DNA of 64,000 bases from Gymnopilus junonius (taxonomy: Eukaryota > Basidiomycota > Agaricomycetes > Agaricales > Galerinaceae), in the NCBI GenBank assembly GCA_015501075.1, contig JADNYJ010000124.1, positions 1 to 64,000 on the forward strand, in the 5' to 3' direction. Of this stretch, positions 23,255-33,724 are shown one piece after another; positions within the stretch are counted from its first letter, which is position 1; every line of letters begins with the position of its first letter. The notes under the pieces are model-generated. The model was not told the DNA's origin. It did no database searches and saw only the letters and a list, made by a program, of their open reading frames with translations. A program made the translations under genes and the position numbers.

Positions 23255-23745
23255 ACGAACCCCAAGCGAGACATATCTATAATATTCTTTCTCGTATCCT
23301 CGACGTCAGAGCTCCGCGTACATGTGATGTCGCACTTCCATACGCCTTGGCCTCTGTCTCCCCGTCGGTGCGCCATTCCATGGGTTGTATCTTAATGCCC
23401 ATTCTGCTGAGAGTAATGAGAGAGACATCAATATGCTTAAAGACTGTCATTCCATAGTTTTGAACATACGGGCTGTGTCGAACACACCTTCACATCCGTC
23501 AACTTGTCGATACATAATGCGATTCAGCGCCCTCACATCCTCATCGTCTTCATCGATGTCGAGACGACCACATTCTTCGCCGTATGGGGGGAGAAGGCTC
23601 TTTGGAGGAGAAGTTTTCTCTGCAAATAATGGCAGAGAACTTGCGCTTTTTCGATTTGGGCTCCATTGGACACGGAAAGTTGGGTGGTGGTGTCGTTGAC
23701 TGAGGCTGAGAGCTGAGCTTGAAAAAATGTTATGCAAGTAAGCAT

Positions 23746-24186
23746 GTGACGACGTGTGTACGCGTTTAGGGGCTTGTTCTACCCGAATTTAGACCAGCTA
23801 AGAGTTGAGACGTTCTCAAGGGTTTATAGAACGCTAACTTCATACCATAAGAACTTTACTTTGTATCTAACAGCCAATATAATACTAATAGAGACTAGTT
23901 CTGAAGTTTTATTTATGAGGATATGAGGACCCGGGTTTCCAACACGATTTTTTGCTTGATATTTGTAGATGACTAGGACCCAAGAAAGGACCGCAGGGCC
24001 TCAGAAATTCTGTAAAAAGGTCATTGGACCGACAACAGTGCAGCAACATTGGTCAGAGTAAAATTCCAAAGCGACAAGGACGGTTACACTATGAGTTACA
24101 CTCGAGTGGCAAGAGTTGATTGGAAAAGTGCAAAAAAACCAGCCAGCTCTTATAACCTGATTCCAAATTATGCTAAGTGTCTCTTC
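23746..24186. other. Gap with nothing recognised
   Basis: AT-rich intergenic sequence between the hypothetical frame and the ABM-fold gene. Confidence 0.4.
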
Positions 24187-24994
24187 TCATAGCTCGACTT
24201 TGGCAGCCAAAATATCAAGCCTGGCAATATCTGGAAAGCCAGTGAAATTCTCGTCGATTGACGCAATCAACGCAGCCGCGACGGGTCCCGCAAGGTGAGC
24301 TTCTCGAGCCTCATCGGAAGCGAAGAAGTCGACAATAACAAATTTCTCGGTTCCTGGCCAATGTAGTGCGTACCAGGAAATTGTGTCGGTCTCAGCTTTG
24401 ATGAGAGGAAGAGCTACCTGCGGATAGAATCGTCGATTATTCATGGGTTATGTACGGATTCAAGGCTCAAGAGTCGATATGTGAGTATGATACGCACCTC
24501 GACTAGGAATTTCTTTACCGCGTCTGCCCTGCCAGACTTAGCCTTGAAACTGACCTTCAACCCCGTACTCAACCCCGACTTAAGACCTTCCCCAGCCTTA
24601 GTGATGTTATGCGCTACAATCTCGCTCAAGATCTCAGAGTGGATAGGCATTCCCACCAAGATCTCCGGGGCGTTCTCTCCTAGGGATTTCGGGAGAGGTC
24701 CAGTGAGGTATGCACTACGGGCTTCGTCGTTTGGGTAGGTCCCGAGGACGAGGAATTGGGTTGGGGAGGTGGAAGTGAGCCTTGTTGCATACCACTGGTG
24801 GATATTGGGCCAGTTGAGGATGATGGAGTGTGCGTTGATGAGGAAGTTGGCGACGTCGTTTTCTTTACCAGTTTGAGCTGTGAGAGGGACGAGGAGGCTG
24901 TGGGTAACGGCTAGAGAGAGAAGAAACGTATAAATGAATATAAAATTATATAATGATAATGAGAGGTCTTTAAAACAAGAACGCACTTCTAGAC
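24187..24994 (-). CDS. Two-domain antibiotic-biosynthesis-monooxygenase-like (ABM, dimeric alpha/beta barrel) protein
   Basis: Three exons, 24985-24994 (10 bp), 24498-24910 and 24187-24417, join in phase through GT-AG introns of 74 and 80 bp, giving 217 residues. The start ATG at 24994 is followed by MSRTVTH. Two related halves are visible. The first runs SLLVPLTAQTGKENDV to LGTYPNDEARSAYLTGPL; the second runs LKVSFKAKSGRADAVKKF to DFFASDEAREAHLAGPVA. The shared (N/S)DEAR-x2-(Y/H)L-x-GP signature marks the ABM fold, where a domain pair can mimic the dimer. Such proteins act as small monooxygenases or cyclases or have unknown roles, so the reaction is not predictable. TATAAAA lies near 25064-25070. 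There is no signal peptide, so it is probably cytosolic. Confidence 0.8.
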
Positions 24995-25063
24995 ATGGTT
25001 AGTTAAAAAAAAGCAGTAGGGTTGTCGTAGTTGCTTATTTAACGTGTAAACTTCAAGAGTCGA

Positions 25064-25070
25064 GTTTTTA
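25064..25070 (-). promoter_or_regulatory. TATA box of the ABM-like gene
   Basis: TATAAAA on the minus strand about 70 bp upstream of the ATG at 24994. Confidence 0.5.
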
Positions 25071-25079
25071 TACTCTCAT

Positions 25080-26105
25080 CCTCACAGAGAGAATACGAAG
25101 AGTGAATGAGTAAGTTTAACTTGGACGCGTCATCGACGAGATTTGGCAGGACTGTAAACTGATTCGACGAACAAATTAATAAGATCTATGTCCGAGTCCG
25201 CGTTCACGTTAGCAAGAACATGGGAAAACGGCGAGATATAAGATGCACGTGTGGATGGCAGAAGCGAGAAGGACGGAATGTGATAGGGTTCACACATTAC
25301 TAGTCCTTACGAGCTCGCATTCTCTAATGGGACTTTCTTGCATACATAGGCTTGGAAGCGTCCTTCCTTCAAAAGTATGGATAGCTGCCAGTAGTTTGAG
25401 GCGTTGAAATTCATGGGGCCTTTTTTTCTGGAGTAAGACAACTACAGCGCTGCTTCAAATGGCTTTCGAACTACGCGGAACTCTATTTGATGCTTGATCT
25501 CCTTATGGAGCAGTGTGGCGTTCATTTTCGGCAAGGAACGGATAAATTTGTGTATTGGTCTGCCCTGATGGTTGTAGAAGCAACCTCATCAATTGCGTTT
25601 GTAGAAATCAGAATGGTTCAAAGCTTCGTAATTGGGAAGCAGAAGGTTCCTCATCAAATTTCCAGCTCTTTTCTTACAACGAATGTTCTATGTACGATTT
25701 ACAATGTGGAGACGCAGTATGAGAAAGGTACACCAACTTCCTCAGCGATGAGCATCTTTCTCGATTACGTGGCATATAGAACTCTGTGCTTGTAGAACTG
25801 GCCTGACTCGAGGTCAGGAGTTGTTCTGTTCGAATTTCTCAGAAATGAATGTTAGCTTCAAATGGTTCGATATTCTGAAATGGAACGCAGACTTCGATGG
25901 TTATATAGGCTTCCTGGAGGTGGAGTATAGTCAATTGCCTCAATCGTCCAGCGAATGCTAGCAACGTTTACAAGGCACCATCCATCATTCATCGAGAATG
26001 CCTTCACTGAGTAGGAAATCGTCCTTACTAAAATCAAAATTTTCATAAAATTCGGACCGTATAAGAGCTACGCATTCACCTCCAGGATCTGCAATACTCT
26101 TCATC
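25080..26105. other. Intergenic region
   Basis: The 102-codon frame at 25487-25795 has no family resemblance. A TTATATAG motif near 25899 could belong to the promoter of the HsbA gene downstream. Otherwise nothing recognised. Confidence 0.4.
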
Positions 26106-26824
26106 ATGAAGTTGACCTCTACATTCGTATTCATCGCCTCCGTAATTACACTAGTAGTTGCCTCTACAGCCAGCGACGTCATAGCGGATATCAAGCTCAT
26201 CACATCTGGCGCTACAGCTCTTGATAACGCCGTCAATGTGTTCCCTACTACGGGAGGGACTCTCCTGGCTGCTTTGGTTCGTTATAATCCATTTCCTTAA
26301 TATTCAATGTGCGCTTACTTACTTTGTTCATCAGACAATCCACACTGATGCCCAATCTCTCAGCACGACGATTGTTAAAGCCACTACTGACGCAAAGGTA
26401 AGTCTGATCGGGTAGAAATCATTATAATTTTTTATTGACGTACTCCACAGAACGCCTCACCCAAGCCATTCTCTGAATCAGACGCGAGCACGGTGATCAA
26501 AGCTCTACAAGCCCTCGAGCCCATTGTCACGGACGTTCTGAAAGGTGTCGTGGTGAAGAAAGCGGCCTTGAACGCACTCCCGATCGGGGGCATAGTCGCG
26601 TTTATTAAACAGGATTTGAATTTACTTAGTGCGGACACGACTGCCTTGGCGGCGGCGGTAGATGCGGTTATGCCGGTAAGGATCATCTGGCTTTTGGGAT
26701 CTGATTTTTATCGGTGGTTGATGTTCCCTTGGTTGGTGCGTAGGCTGATCAGGTTCCTGCGGTGACCAAGATCAAGAATGATGTCGCTGCGGCTTTCGAC
26801 AGTGCTATCGCCGCGTATGCTTAA
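26106..26824 (+). CDS. HsbA-family secreted hydrophobic-surface-binding protein
   Basis: HsbA-type proteins are secreted, bind hydrophobic surfaces and in Aspergillus help recruit a hydrolase to polymers; many fungal members are cell-wall galactomannoprotein-like. Four exons, 26106-26276, 26335-26397, 26451-26675 and 26753-26824, join in phase 0 through GT-AG introns, giving 176 residues, the normal family length. Residues 1-19 are a clean signal peptide (MKLTSTFVFIASVITLVVA). The rest is a helical, Ala/Thr/Val-rich protein with the family pattern DIKLITSGATALDNAVN, then LQALEPIVTDVLKGV and LLSADTTALAAAVDAV, ending AAFDSAIAAYA. There are no cysteines after the signal, as usual for the family. 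No defect is visible. Confidence 0.85.
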
Positions 26825-27087
26825 ATCAATGAATTGCAGTTCAGTGAGGCATGCGGTAGACACGTTAAAATTTACAAGTTTGTAAGGCCTTTCCACTATA
26901 GTCGCCTCAATTATCCTCCTCACAGTATCGCTCATCTGTGATCTCGTCTCATTTGCTTTTCTCCAATGTTAAACTGAATATTGCTTGCGTTAGAGTGTAC
27001 ATGTCGAAATTACCTCCCTGAAGTAAAATAGTTAAATAAAGAGCAGGGCAGGGTGGCGAGTAAAGTGTTATTAAGGACAAAACATAC

Positions 27088-28075
27088 CTAGGAACCGGGC
27101 AGGGAGCTTTTATCGACATGCACTTCAGAAAGGCTCGAAGGTTCCGTGATTGTAGATCTCGCTTCCTCCTTGCTCTTCTTCGTCTGCTCAATCTCACATA
27201 GGAGAGCTTCTACCAGAAAGAGATAGAGGTAAAAAGCGTCAGAACTGTGAATTTCGGAACATGAAGTAGTCCAGACAACAGGAGAACGTACTATACTGTT
27301 CGTTAACCTCAAGACACCGGCCCATCAGGTCTGTCGTCACATCAAGATGCTGTATATTTTCTTGACAACGGGTTTTGGAATATTTTGGTCCTCGGCGTAT
27401 TCCTGAAATACAACAGTAATATCATCGCGCAAGGTACGGAGGGATTTGTACGCATCGGATTTCTTCTGCTGAGTGATGAGTCAGAGATCGTTGACTAGTG
27501 CTGGTTTGAAAATGAATCGGATGCTTTATGGAAGAGATTGTGGGAATACCGTGCTTGACTAGGTTTGTGTGTATCGTCAGTTGAGGGTGACTATCAGCGT
27601 ACAAGGTCTCAGATACGTATATCCCGGCGCAGGCTAAGATTTGGGGCCCGAATTGATTGCGAATTTCATTTTCGATATCGCTGATGATTGGAACATCTGG
27701 GAGAAGAAATTGTCCTTGGAGAAGGAAGAAGAGAGGCAGGTCGGGCTCCATAATAGAGTGCAATGAAGCAGAACACGAGGAGAGGGCGCAGTGGCCGCTG
27801 ACAAGTCGTGATTGGCTGGGAAAGACGGTCCCCTCAAGAGCTGAGAACGTCAAGAGGACGTCGTACAAAGTTGAGATTAAGTAGATAATAAAGGATTGGA
27901 GCGAAATTGTCCTGGTAAAACATGGGCAGAATTTGGAGTATTCACACAGCCAAGACATAAGGAAAGAGCAAAGTTGAACAGGAGGAACGGGTCGAAAGTG
28001 GTCACCGGTCACATGTAACAATAAACTGACTGTGACATGGCCAGAAAATTTTGCTGTTCTCCTTCCACCCTCCAT
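27088..28075 (-). CDS. Hypothetical multi-exon protein
   Basis: I do not recognise this protein. Coding-like segments follow in order on the minus strand. An exon around 27560-27860 contains MEPDLPLFFLLQGQF and DIENEIRNQFGPQI, ending near LTIHTNL. A piece near 27440-27470 reads KKSDAYKSLR. A spliced segment (donor near 27440, acceptor near 27403) reads KYSKTRCQENIQHLDVTTDL. The last exon (acceptor near 27208) reads ALLCEIEQTKKSKEEARS and ends SSLPGS at the stop 27088-27090. Several junctions are GT-AG, one with a very short (about 40 bp) intron. The N-terminal exon and the ATG at 28075 are uncertain. The Lys/Glu-rich C terminus may be helical. No domain is assignable. Confidence 0.45.
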
Positions 28076-29339
28076 GTATTTTTGTCGTCTTTTCTGTACC
28101 TTTTCAGCTCAATCTAGGACTGTAGTAGTACGTGCAGATTGTGAATGATACTTGATACTGTCATTGACTCCCATTTGACAGACACTCAGCGTTTTGTTTC
28201 CTTTGCATTGTTCGGAGTTCAATCAACCTTCTCGCCTTATTATGCGGTTTTTTTGACGTTTATAAGTATAATTTCATATGGTAATCCGAAGTATGGATAA
28301 CATAATTATTCTGATCCTGTAGGAATGCTCATTTTCCTTGTAATGACAGGCTGACGGTCCGACGCCGACGAGCGTGCCATCTACTCTATAACTCTTCTCT
28401 TAATGGACAGCAAGTTCACAGGCCACACTTTCTTCTCACCCCGCTTCGGGTCCTTTCCTTACCTCCTATCGCTCGTACACGCTCCCTAATGAATTCTATG
28501 CCTCCAAATCCGGACGACGGAATCCGCGCGTTTACCACTCAAGTTCTCGTGGACCTCTCATAGCAGCGGTGGTCGGTGGAATAGGTGTACTTGCAGATGC
28601 CCATGATTTCGAAGCTAGGGTTCGGTGAATGGTGTTTCGCAACAGCCGCCCATATATATGAGATCGGGTCTGAAGACAGCGAGCTAGGCCATTAGGTGAG
28701 AGTTTGGGTAGATCTTGGCTTAGCTTACTCAAACGACTTATACTACAACTTTTTTTTCATTAGGCTGCTTGTCATCGCAGTGTTCACGAACAAGGGGTGC
28801 CCTCCCGAAATCCGCACCCTTGTCAGTTAAACCAGCCACTTCAATTGTTACGAGCCTCTCTAGCAGCGTGGTCGGCTAAGTACCTGCAGATGCTCGTAAA
28901 CTCGAAGCTACGGTTTGTTGTCCTTCAACAGCAAGACCTTGTTACATACTAGGGCGGGATAGTGTCAATAGAGTGACATTGGCCGTTTTTTGTCTCTGAG
29001 CTTCAGTCGCGTCATTCTTTGCTGCTACATTTATCACGTACGTCTTCCTTCAACGCTCGCCTGCCTCTCATTATCGATCTTTACCGCTATTCCAGATATC
29101 GCTTATTACCCTCTTGAATTGAATATATATTTGTGCTTTCTCTGCTGGGATTAATTGAGAAATAATCTTCTTGGTGGCGATTGAACGTGGATGGATTTTT
29201 GGAGACAATTTTGATTCTTCCCGGTTTGGTGTGATTTCAGGTATGTACCGTATTCCGTTCTGCTCATAATGTGTATTCATTCCTGCTCTTGTGGCCTTGT
29301 AACGTAGGGTTGGTACCCGCGACAATTTCCATGGAGCCG
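28076..29339. other. Gap with a diverged direct repeat
   Basis: Segments 28558-28652 and 28856-28934 are imperfect direct copies sharing AGCAGCG-TGGTCGG, TGCAGATGC and TTCAACAG-type blocks. No gene is recognised. The frames at 28532-28732 and 29071-29325 show no motif. Confidence 0.4.
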
Positions 29340-29555
29340 ATGTTGCTAACAGAGACGTGAATCATGGACTTTGACTCGATCGAGCAGTTCTGTGGTGATG
29401 CGTTTAATAATATCGAACATGATGTATGGGATCTGAGGCAGGAAGCCTGGAACCCCGAACGATGGACTTTGGGTGGTTAGGCCGGAGTGGAAGAACAGGT
29501 CAACTTGGGCGACTTGGCGATCAACTATTGCGAGTCGGCGACCTTGAATTCATCA
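29340..29555 (-). pseudogene. Coding remnant of unknown protein
   Basis: The minus strand holds an open frame without ATG, about 60 codons long, with strongly protein-like content (AIVDRQVAQVDLFFHSG, FGVPGFLPQIPYIMFDII). It is bounded upstream by two stops (near 29555) and ends in a TAG-type stop after DSRLC. It may be an orphan exon or a duplicated gene piece. I cannot name the family. Confidence 0.3.
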
Positions 29556-29599
29556 ATTGATGACGTCGAGTTCGGTAGCTCCACCTGATATATCAGCTA

Positions 29600-30024
29600 A
29601 ACTCAACGCTGAGGGTGGCGAGACGTGATCTACATCCATTTGTTGGGCCTGATGGTATTGCACGTTCGTTTTTCTTCCCCTCGTGCGTATCTCGATCTCA
29701 CGGTTGGTTGATGATTAGGCTTCAGGTTTTTCTCGACGGTAACGATACGCGTGATATATTTCTTACACTTCATACTGAGATTATGGACAACACTAATCTG
29801 GAAGGTAGTCTTCAAAATTCCTACTCTCATCGTCGGGTGATTATCATCTTCCAGTTTTTTTTTCTTGCTTGGCGTTAACGAAAGGTGTCATAGTTACCCC
29901 ATCTTTGATTCAGAGATCAAGGTTAGTCCCTTGGGGCACATATTCTGCAATGGAATAGACGACTAGCCTCATGCGGCGAACTATGACTCTACCTAGCGAA
30001 ATCCCTGCACAGCTCTCCTGCCCT
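29600..30024. other. Gap with nothing recognised
   Basis: Only short frames. This is downstream sequence of the membrane-protein gene. Confidence 0.35.
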
Positions 30025-31013
30025 TCAACGTGTCCTAAGTCGACATCTCAGGACTTTTTCTCGAATACGGATGACATCGGTAGTGGGCTCAGGAATGGGC
30101 TCCATAGCAGGGGGCTCTAAGGACGTTATCGACCGTCGCACAGGACGATAGGCGGGTGGTGGTTCCAGTACTTCCACCACTTGTTCAGGTACATCTGGTT
30201 GGTCCTCGCTGTCCACATGAACTATCACTCTTTGTACAGGTTGATTTATTGTGTTTATTGCCACATTGTTAGGCCTTTGCTCTGCTTTGGAACGTCCGCG
30301 CACTTGAGATTGCCCTTCCATCAAGGCCCGTCTTTTCATAGCTTCGATTCGGAGGATCCGCGGAAGTATGAATGGATCTGCGGCGAGCGCCGACTCGCTG
30401 CCCTTGTCTGAAAACTTTGATCGTTTTCGTCTACGCTGTAAAATTATGCATAGCATGAGAATGACAGTCAGAAATGCTACTGCGCCGACTGAGACTCTGA
30501 TCACTGCATCGACATGATTAGCGTTTCGACTGACAGGCGGAAATATTTGCAAATTATGAGAGGTAGTCTTTTGGATTATGGCCTGCCAGAACGTTAGGAA
30601 GGTATGGTTGTTGACGTTGGGGAAAGTTATATGTATGTGGTACTGTCCTAGAGGATATACCGGTGTCTGAAGTATAAGCCCCACCACAGAAGGATTCACC
30701 TCAGTAGCTGTGTTTTTGATAGTGAATTTTGTAGGGGCTTGATCATCTACTGCATACAAAGCAGTTACCGTGTAGGGGTTGAGAATGTTAGAAGTAAGAT
30801 ATACTCCAAGTGAGTAACCTATCATCAGGAATATGCATTCAGCAATACAGCAAAACACGATTCCAGTACACTTACCGACGAAATCTAGGTCCCAACTCAT
30901 CTCTGGGGATAAAAGGAGGTCTGCATCTGTCATGTTAAATTGTACGATATCTACGATATCTCCCACCAACGCTGCATTTTTAGCGGGGAGATACATTATG
31001 CCGTCGAATAAAA

Positions 31014-31018
31014 TTGAG
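31014..31018. repeat. 5 bp target site duplication TTGAG (with 36925-36929)
   Basis: TTGAG directly abuts both outer LTR ends. A 5 bp duplication is typical for Ty3/gypsy integrases. Confidence 0.9.
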
Positions 31019-31202
31019 TGTCAGCGTCGCGCAAGGAAAAGGCTGAAAATGGTAGATAAGCGGTGAATAGACCAGCGCAAGACTGGAGATCTATCTACGG
31101 AATACGGAGAATATATATACTATGAGGGTAAGACAGTTCTATAAAGAGAAAAGAGATAATAGAAAGATAAGATAAGGTGATCAGGAAGGTCGTTTCCTGA
31201 CA
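31019..31202 (-). repeat. 3' LTR of the gypsy element
   Basis: 184 bp. It is preceded in the element sense by the polypurine tract at 31203-31217 (AAAAAGGGGGG followed by TAA). It keeps four CpG sites that are mutated in the 5' LTR. Confidence 0.9.
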
Positions 31203-31217
31203 TTACCCCCCTTTTTA
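31203..31217 (-). promoter_or_regulatory. Polypurine tract of the gypsy element
   Basis: In element sense AAAAAGGGGGG lies directly before the 3' LTR, the expected site for plus-strand DNA priming. Confidence 0.75.
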
Positions 31218-33052
31218 GAACGAGCTTTATACTTGTTTAAAGCTCGTTTGGCGTGTACGAGGTCTTCTTCTTTTAGCCATTCATTTTCCTCCATTGGAAA
31301 GCCTTTCCACTTCACGAGGTACTCCTTTCTTCCTCTCCTAACACGATCATACAAAATCTCTTCAACTTCTTGCTCAAGTTCTCCCTCTAATAGGTCAGGT
31401 GGCGGTGGTTCTGTATGTGGGCGGTCTCCTCTGTAATAAGGAAGAAGTTTGGAAACATGGAACACGGGATGGACTTTCCATGTCGAGGGTAGTTTGAGCC
31501 GGTACGCGCGGTGACCAATTTTATTTTCGACCTTGAATGGTCCGAAACGACGATGATCTAATTTCTTGGTCGGTCGGTTGGTCTTTAGGTTTTCACCCTC
31601 TAATAGGACTTCATCGCCTACTCGGAATTCAGGCTCCGCTTGGTGACTGCGATCGAAATGGGTCTTCATGTCTCTAGCTGCTCGTTCTAACGCCGCTGCC
31701 GCTTCTTTCCTCAACTCTTCCATCCTCTTCACAAAACTTGATGCTGCTTCTACTGTTGACTCTGTTTTGATTTCGATTCCCTTTCGTGGATTTCTTCCCC
31801 AGTTGAGCATAAAAGGTGAATGACCAGTACTTTTGTTGATTTTGTCGTTGTGACTGAATTCGGCTAGGGAAAGCCATTCCGTCCAATCGTCTTGTCGGTA
31901 ATTGACGAATACGCGCAGATATTGCTCGATCTCTTGGTTAACACGTTCAGTTTGGCCATCGGTTTCTGGGTGATACGCGGTGGAGACATTGGTTTTAATT
32001 CCAAGTAAGCCGTTTAATGCTTCCATGAACTTGGAAACAAAGATTGATCCTCGGTCACTGATAACGGATTCAGGTAATCCAAAATCCTTCCAGACATGGT
32101 CTCTGTAAAGTCGCGCGGCACCTTCGGACGTGAGGGATGTGTAGGTGGGAATGAGTCGGACCATTTTGGTGAGTCTGTCAACAACTACCATGATAGCATC
32201 ATAACCGAGGCTAAGAGGTAGTTCTGTAGTTAGGTCAACGGAGATTCGTTGCCAAGGGTATGTAGGAATTGGGTTTGGTGAGAGTAATCCTCTTGGTTTG
32301 CTATGTTTAGCTTTGGTCCGTTGACAAAGGTCGCAGCTTTCGACATAACGGCGAACATCAACATGAATGCGCGGCCACCAATATGAGCGTAGGATTAATT
32401 CTGCAGTCTTGTATCGGCCAGGATGACCTGTAGTATAAGTGTTGTGATGCAAGTGAATGATGTTTTCACGGAGGGCTCGCTCTGGCAGTACATAGACTCG
32501 ATTTTGCCATAAAATGAGGCCTTCATGCTCCTCCCACTCCTTCTCTTTCAGTGCCAACTTCTGCTTTACCACTCTCTCCACGCTATCATGATGTCGGATC
32601 TTCTCAATCAGACCTGCACTCTCGTCCTCAATCTCAACATCCACCCATCGCAAATGATGAGGTTCAATTAATACCACTTCGTCATTATCGTCGCGCCCCT
32701 TCTCATGATCTGGTCGTCTAGATAACGCATCCGCTCTTCCCATAGTATGACCTGGTCTGTGAACAAGCGTGAAATCATAATTTGCAAGCTCAAGTGACCA
32801 TCGGGCTTGTCGTCGATTGAGTTTCTTGGCTGTCATAAAGTACTCGAGGTTTTTATGATCGGTATGGATTTCGACTATGTGTTCGGCTCCTTGTAAGTGA
32901 TGTTGCCACTCTTCAAGTGCTCGCATAATGGCTAACATTTCTCGGTCATGAATGTCATAGTTTCTCTCAACACTGTTTAAGGATTTCGACAAGAAGGCAA
33001 TCGGCTTCCATAAATTGTTCTGGCGTTGTAATAAGGTCGCCCCAGTCGCATA

Positions 33053-33285
33053 CTGTACTAATTCATTCAATTCGGCAGGCTGTGTGACCTGTGACCCACC
33101 TGACGAAATTTTGATTTCGGCAAATTACCATATTTGGTGCGATTTTGATGGATTTGTAAGCTTTTTTGGCCTTCCGAATGTGTTTTTGGGGCATTTTTGA
33201 CCGATTTTTGCGTGACCTCTGTGACTTTTCGTCAATTTGGGAGGGCCTGTGACCCGTGACCGCCGAATTGAATGAATTAGTACAG
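33053..33285. mobile_element. 233 bp MITE with 24 bp perfect TIRs and TA duplication (Tc1/mariner-like)
   Basis: Ends 33053-33076 and 33262-33285 are perfect 24 bp inverted copies starting CTGTACTAATTCATTC. TA flanks both sides (33051-33052 and 33286-33287). The inner part has subterminal GTCACAGGTCAC-type repeats and no coding capacity. It splits the RNase H domain of the gypsy element. Excising it with one TA restores a continuous frame reading SSGYATG. Confidence 0.92.
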
Positions 33286-33724
33286 TATCCGGAGCTGTCA
33301 GCTTCAACGCGATAAGGGTCATTATCAGTGGGAAATGCCAGAACTGGTGCTGTCGTGACAGCCATCTTCAAGTCGTGGAATGCTTTCCTCTCTCCCCCTC
33401 CCCATTTCCAAGGTTTGTTGCCAGTGAGTCGGTGTAGTGGGTGACTCATTGTTGCGAAATGGCTGATAAATCGACAATAGTAGTTCGCAAATCCAAGAAA
33501 TTGTTGGAGTTCATGTTTGTCTTTAGGTTCCGGCCAATTTCGTACAGCTTCCACTTTCACGGGGTCCATCTCCACTCCATCCTCTGAGACCAACATTCCA
33601 AGGTATTCCACCTTTGTCTTTTCCCACTCACACTTCTCAGGTTTTAATGACAAATTATTATCTGCTAGGATATGAAGAACTTCTTTTGTGACAGCGTGAT
33701 GTTCTTCAATTGTCTTCATGAAGA

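Noticed and set aside
24481..24738. 85-codon plus-strand frame
   Set aside because: Shadow of exon 2 of the ABM-like gene.
33063..33200. Extra C-terminal coding after the gypsy RNase H piece
   Set aside because: This translated text is the MITE read through, not part of pol.
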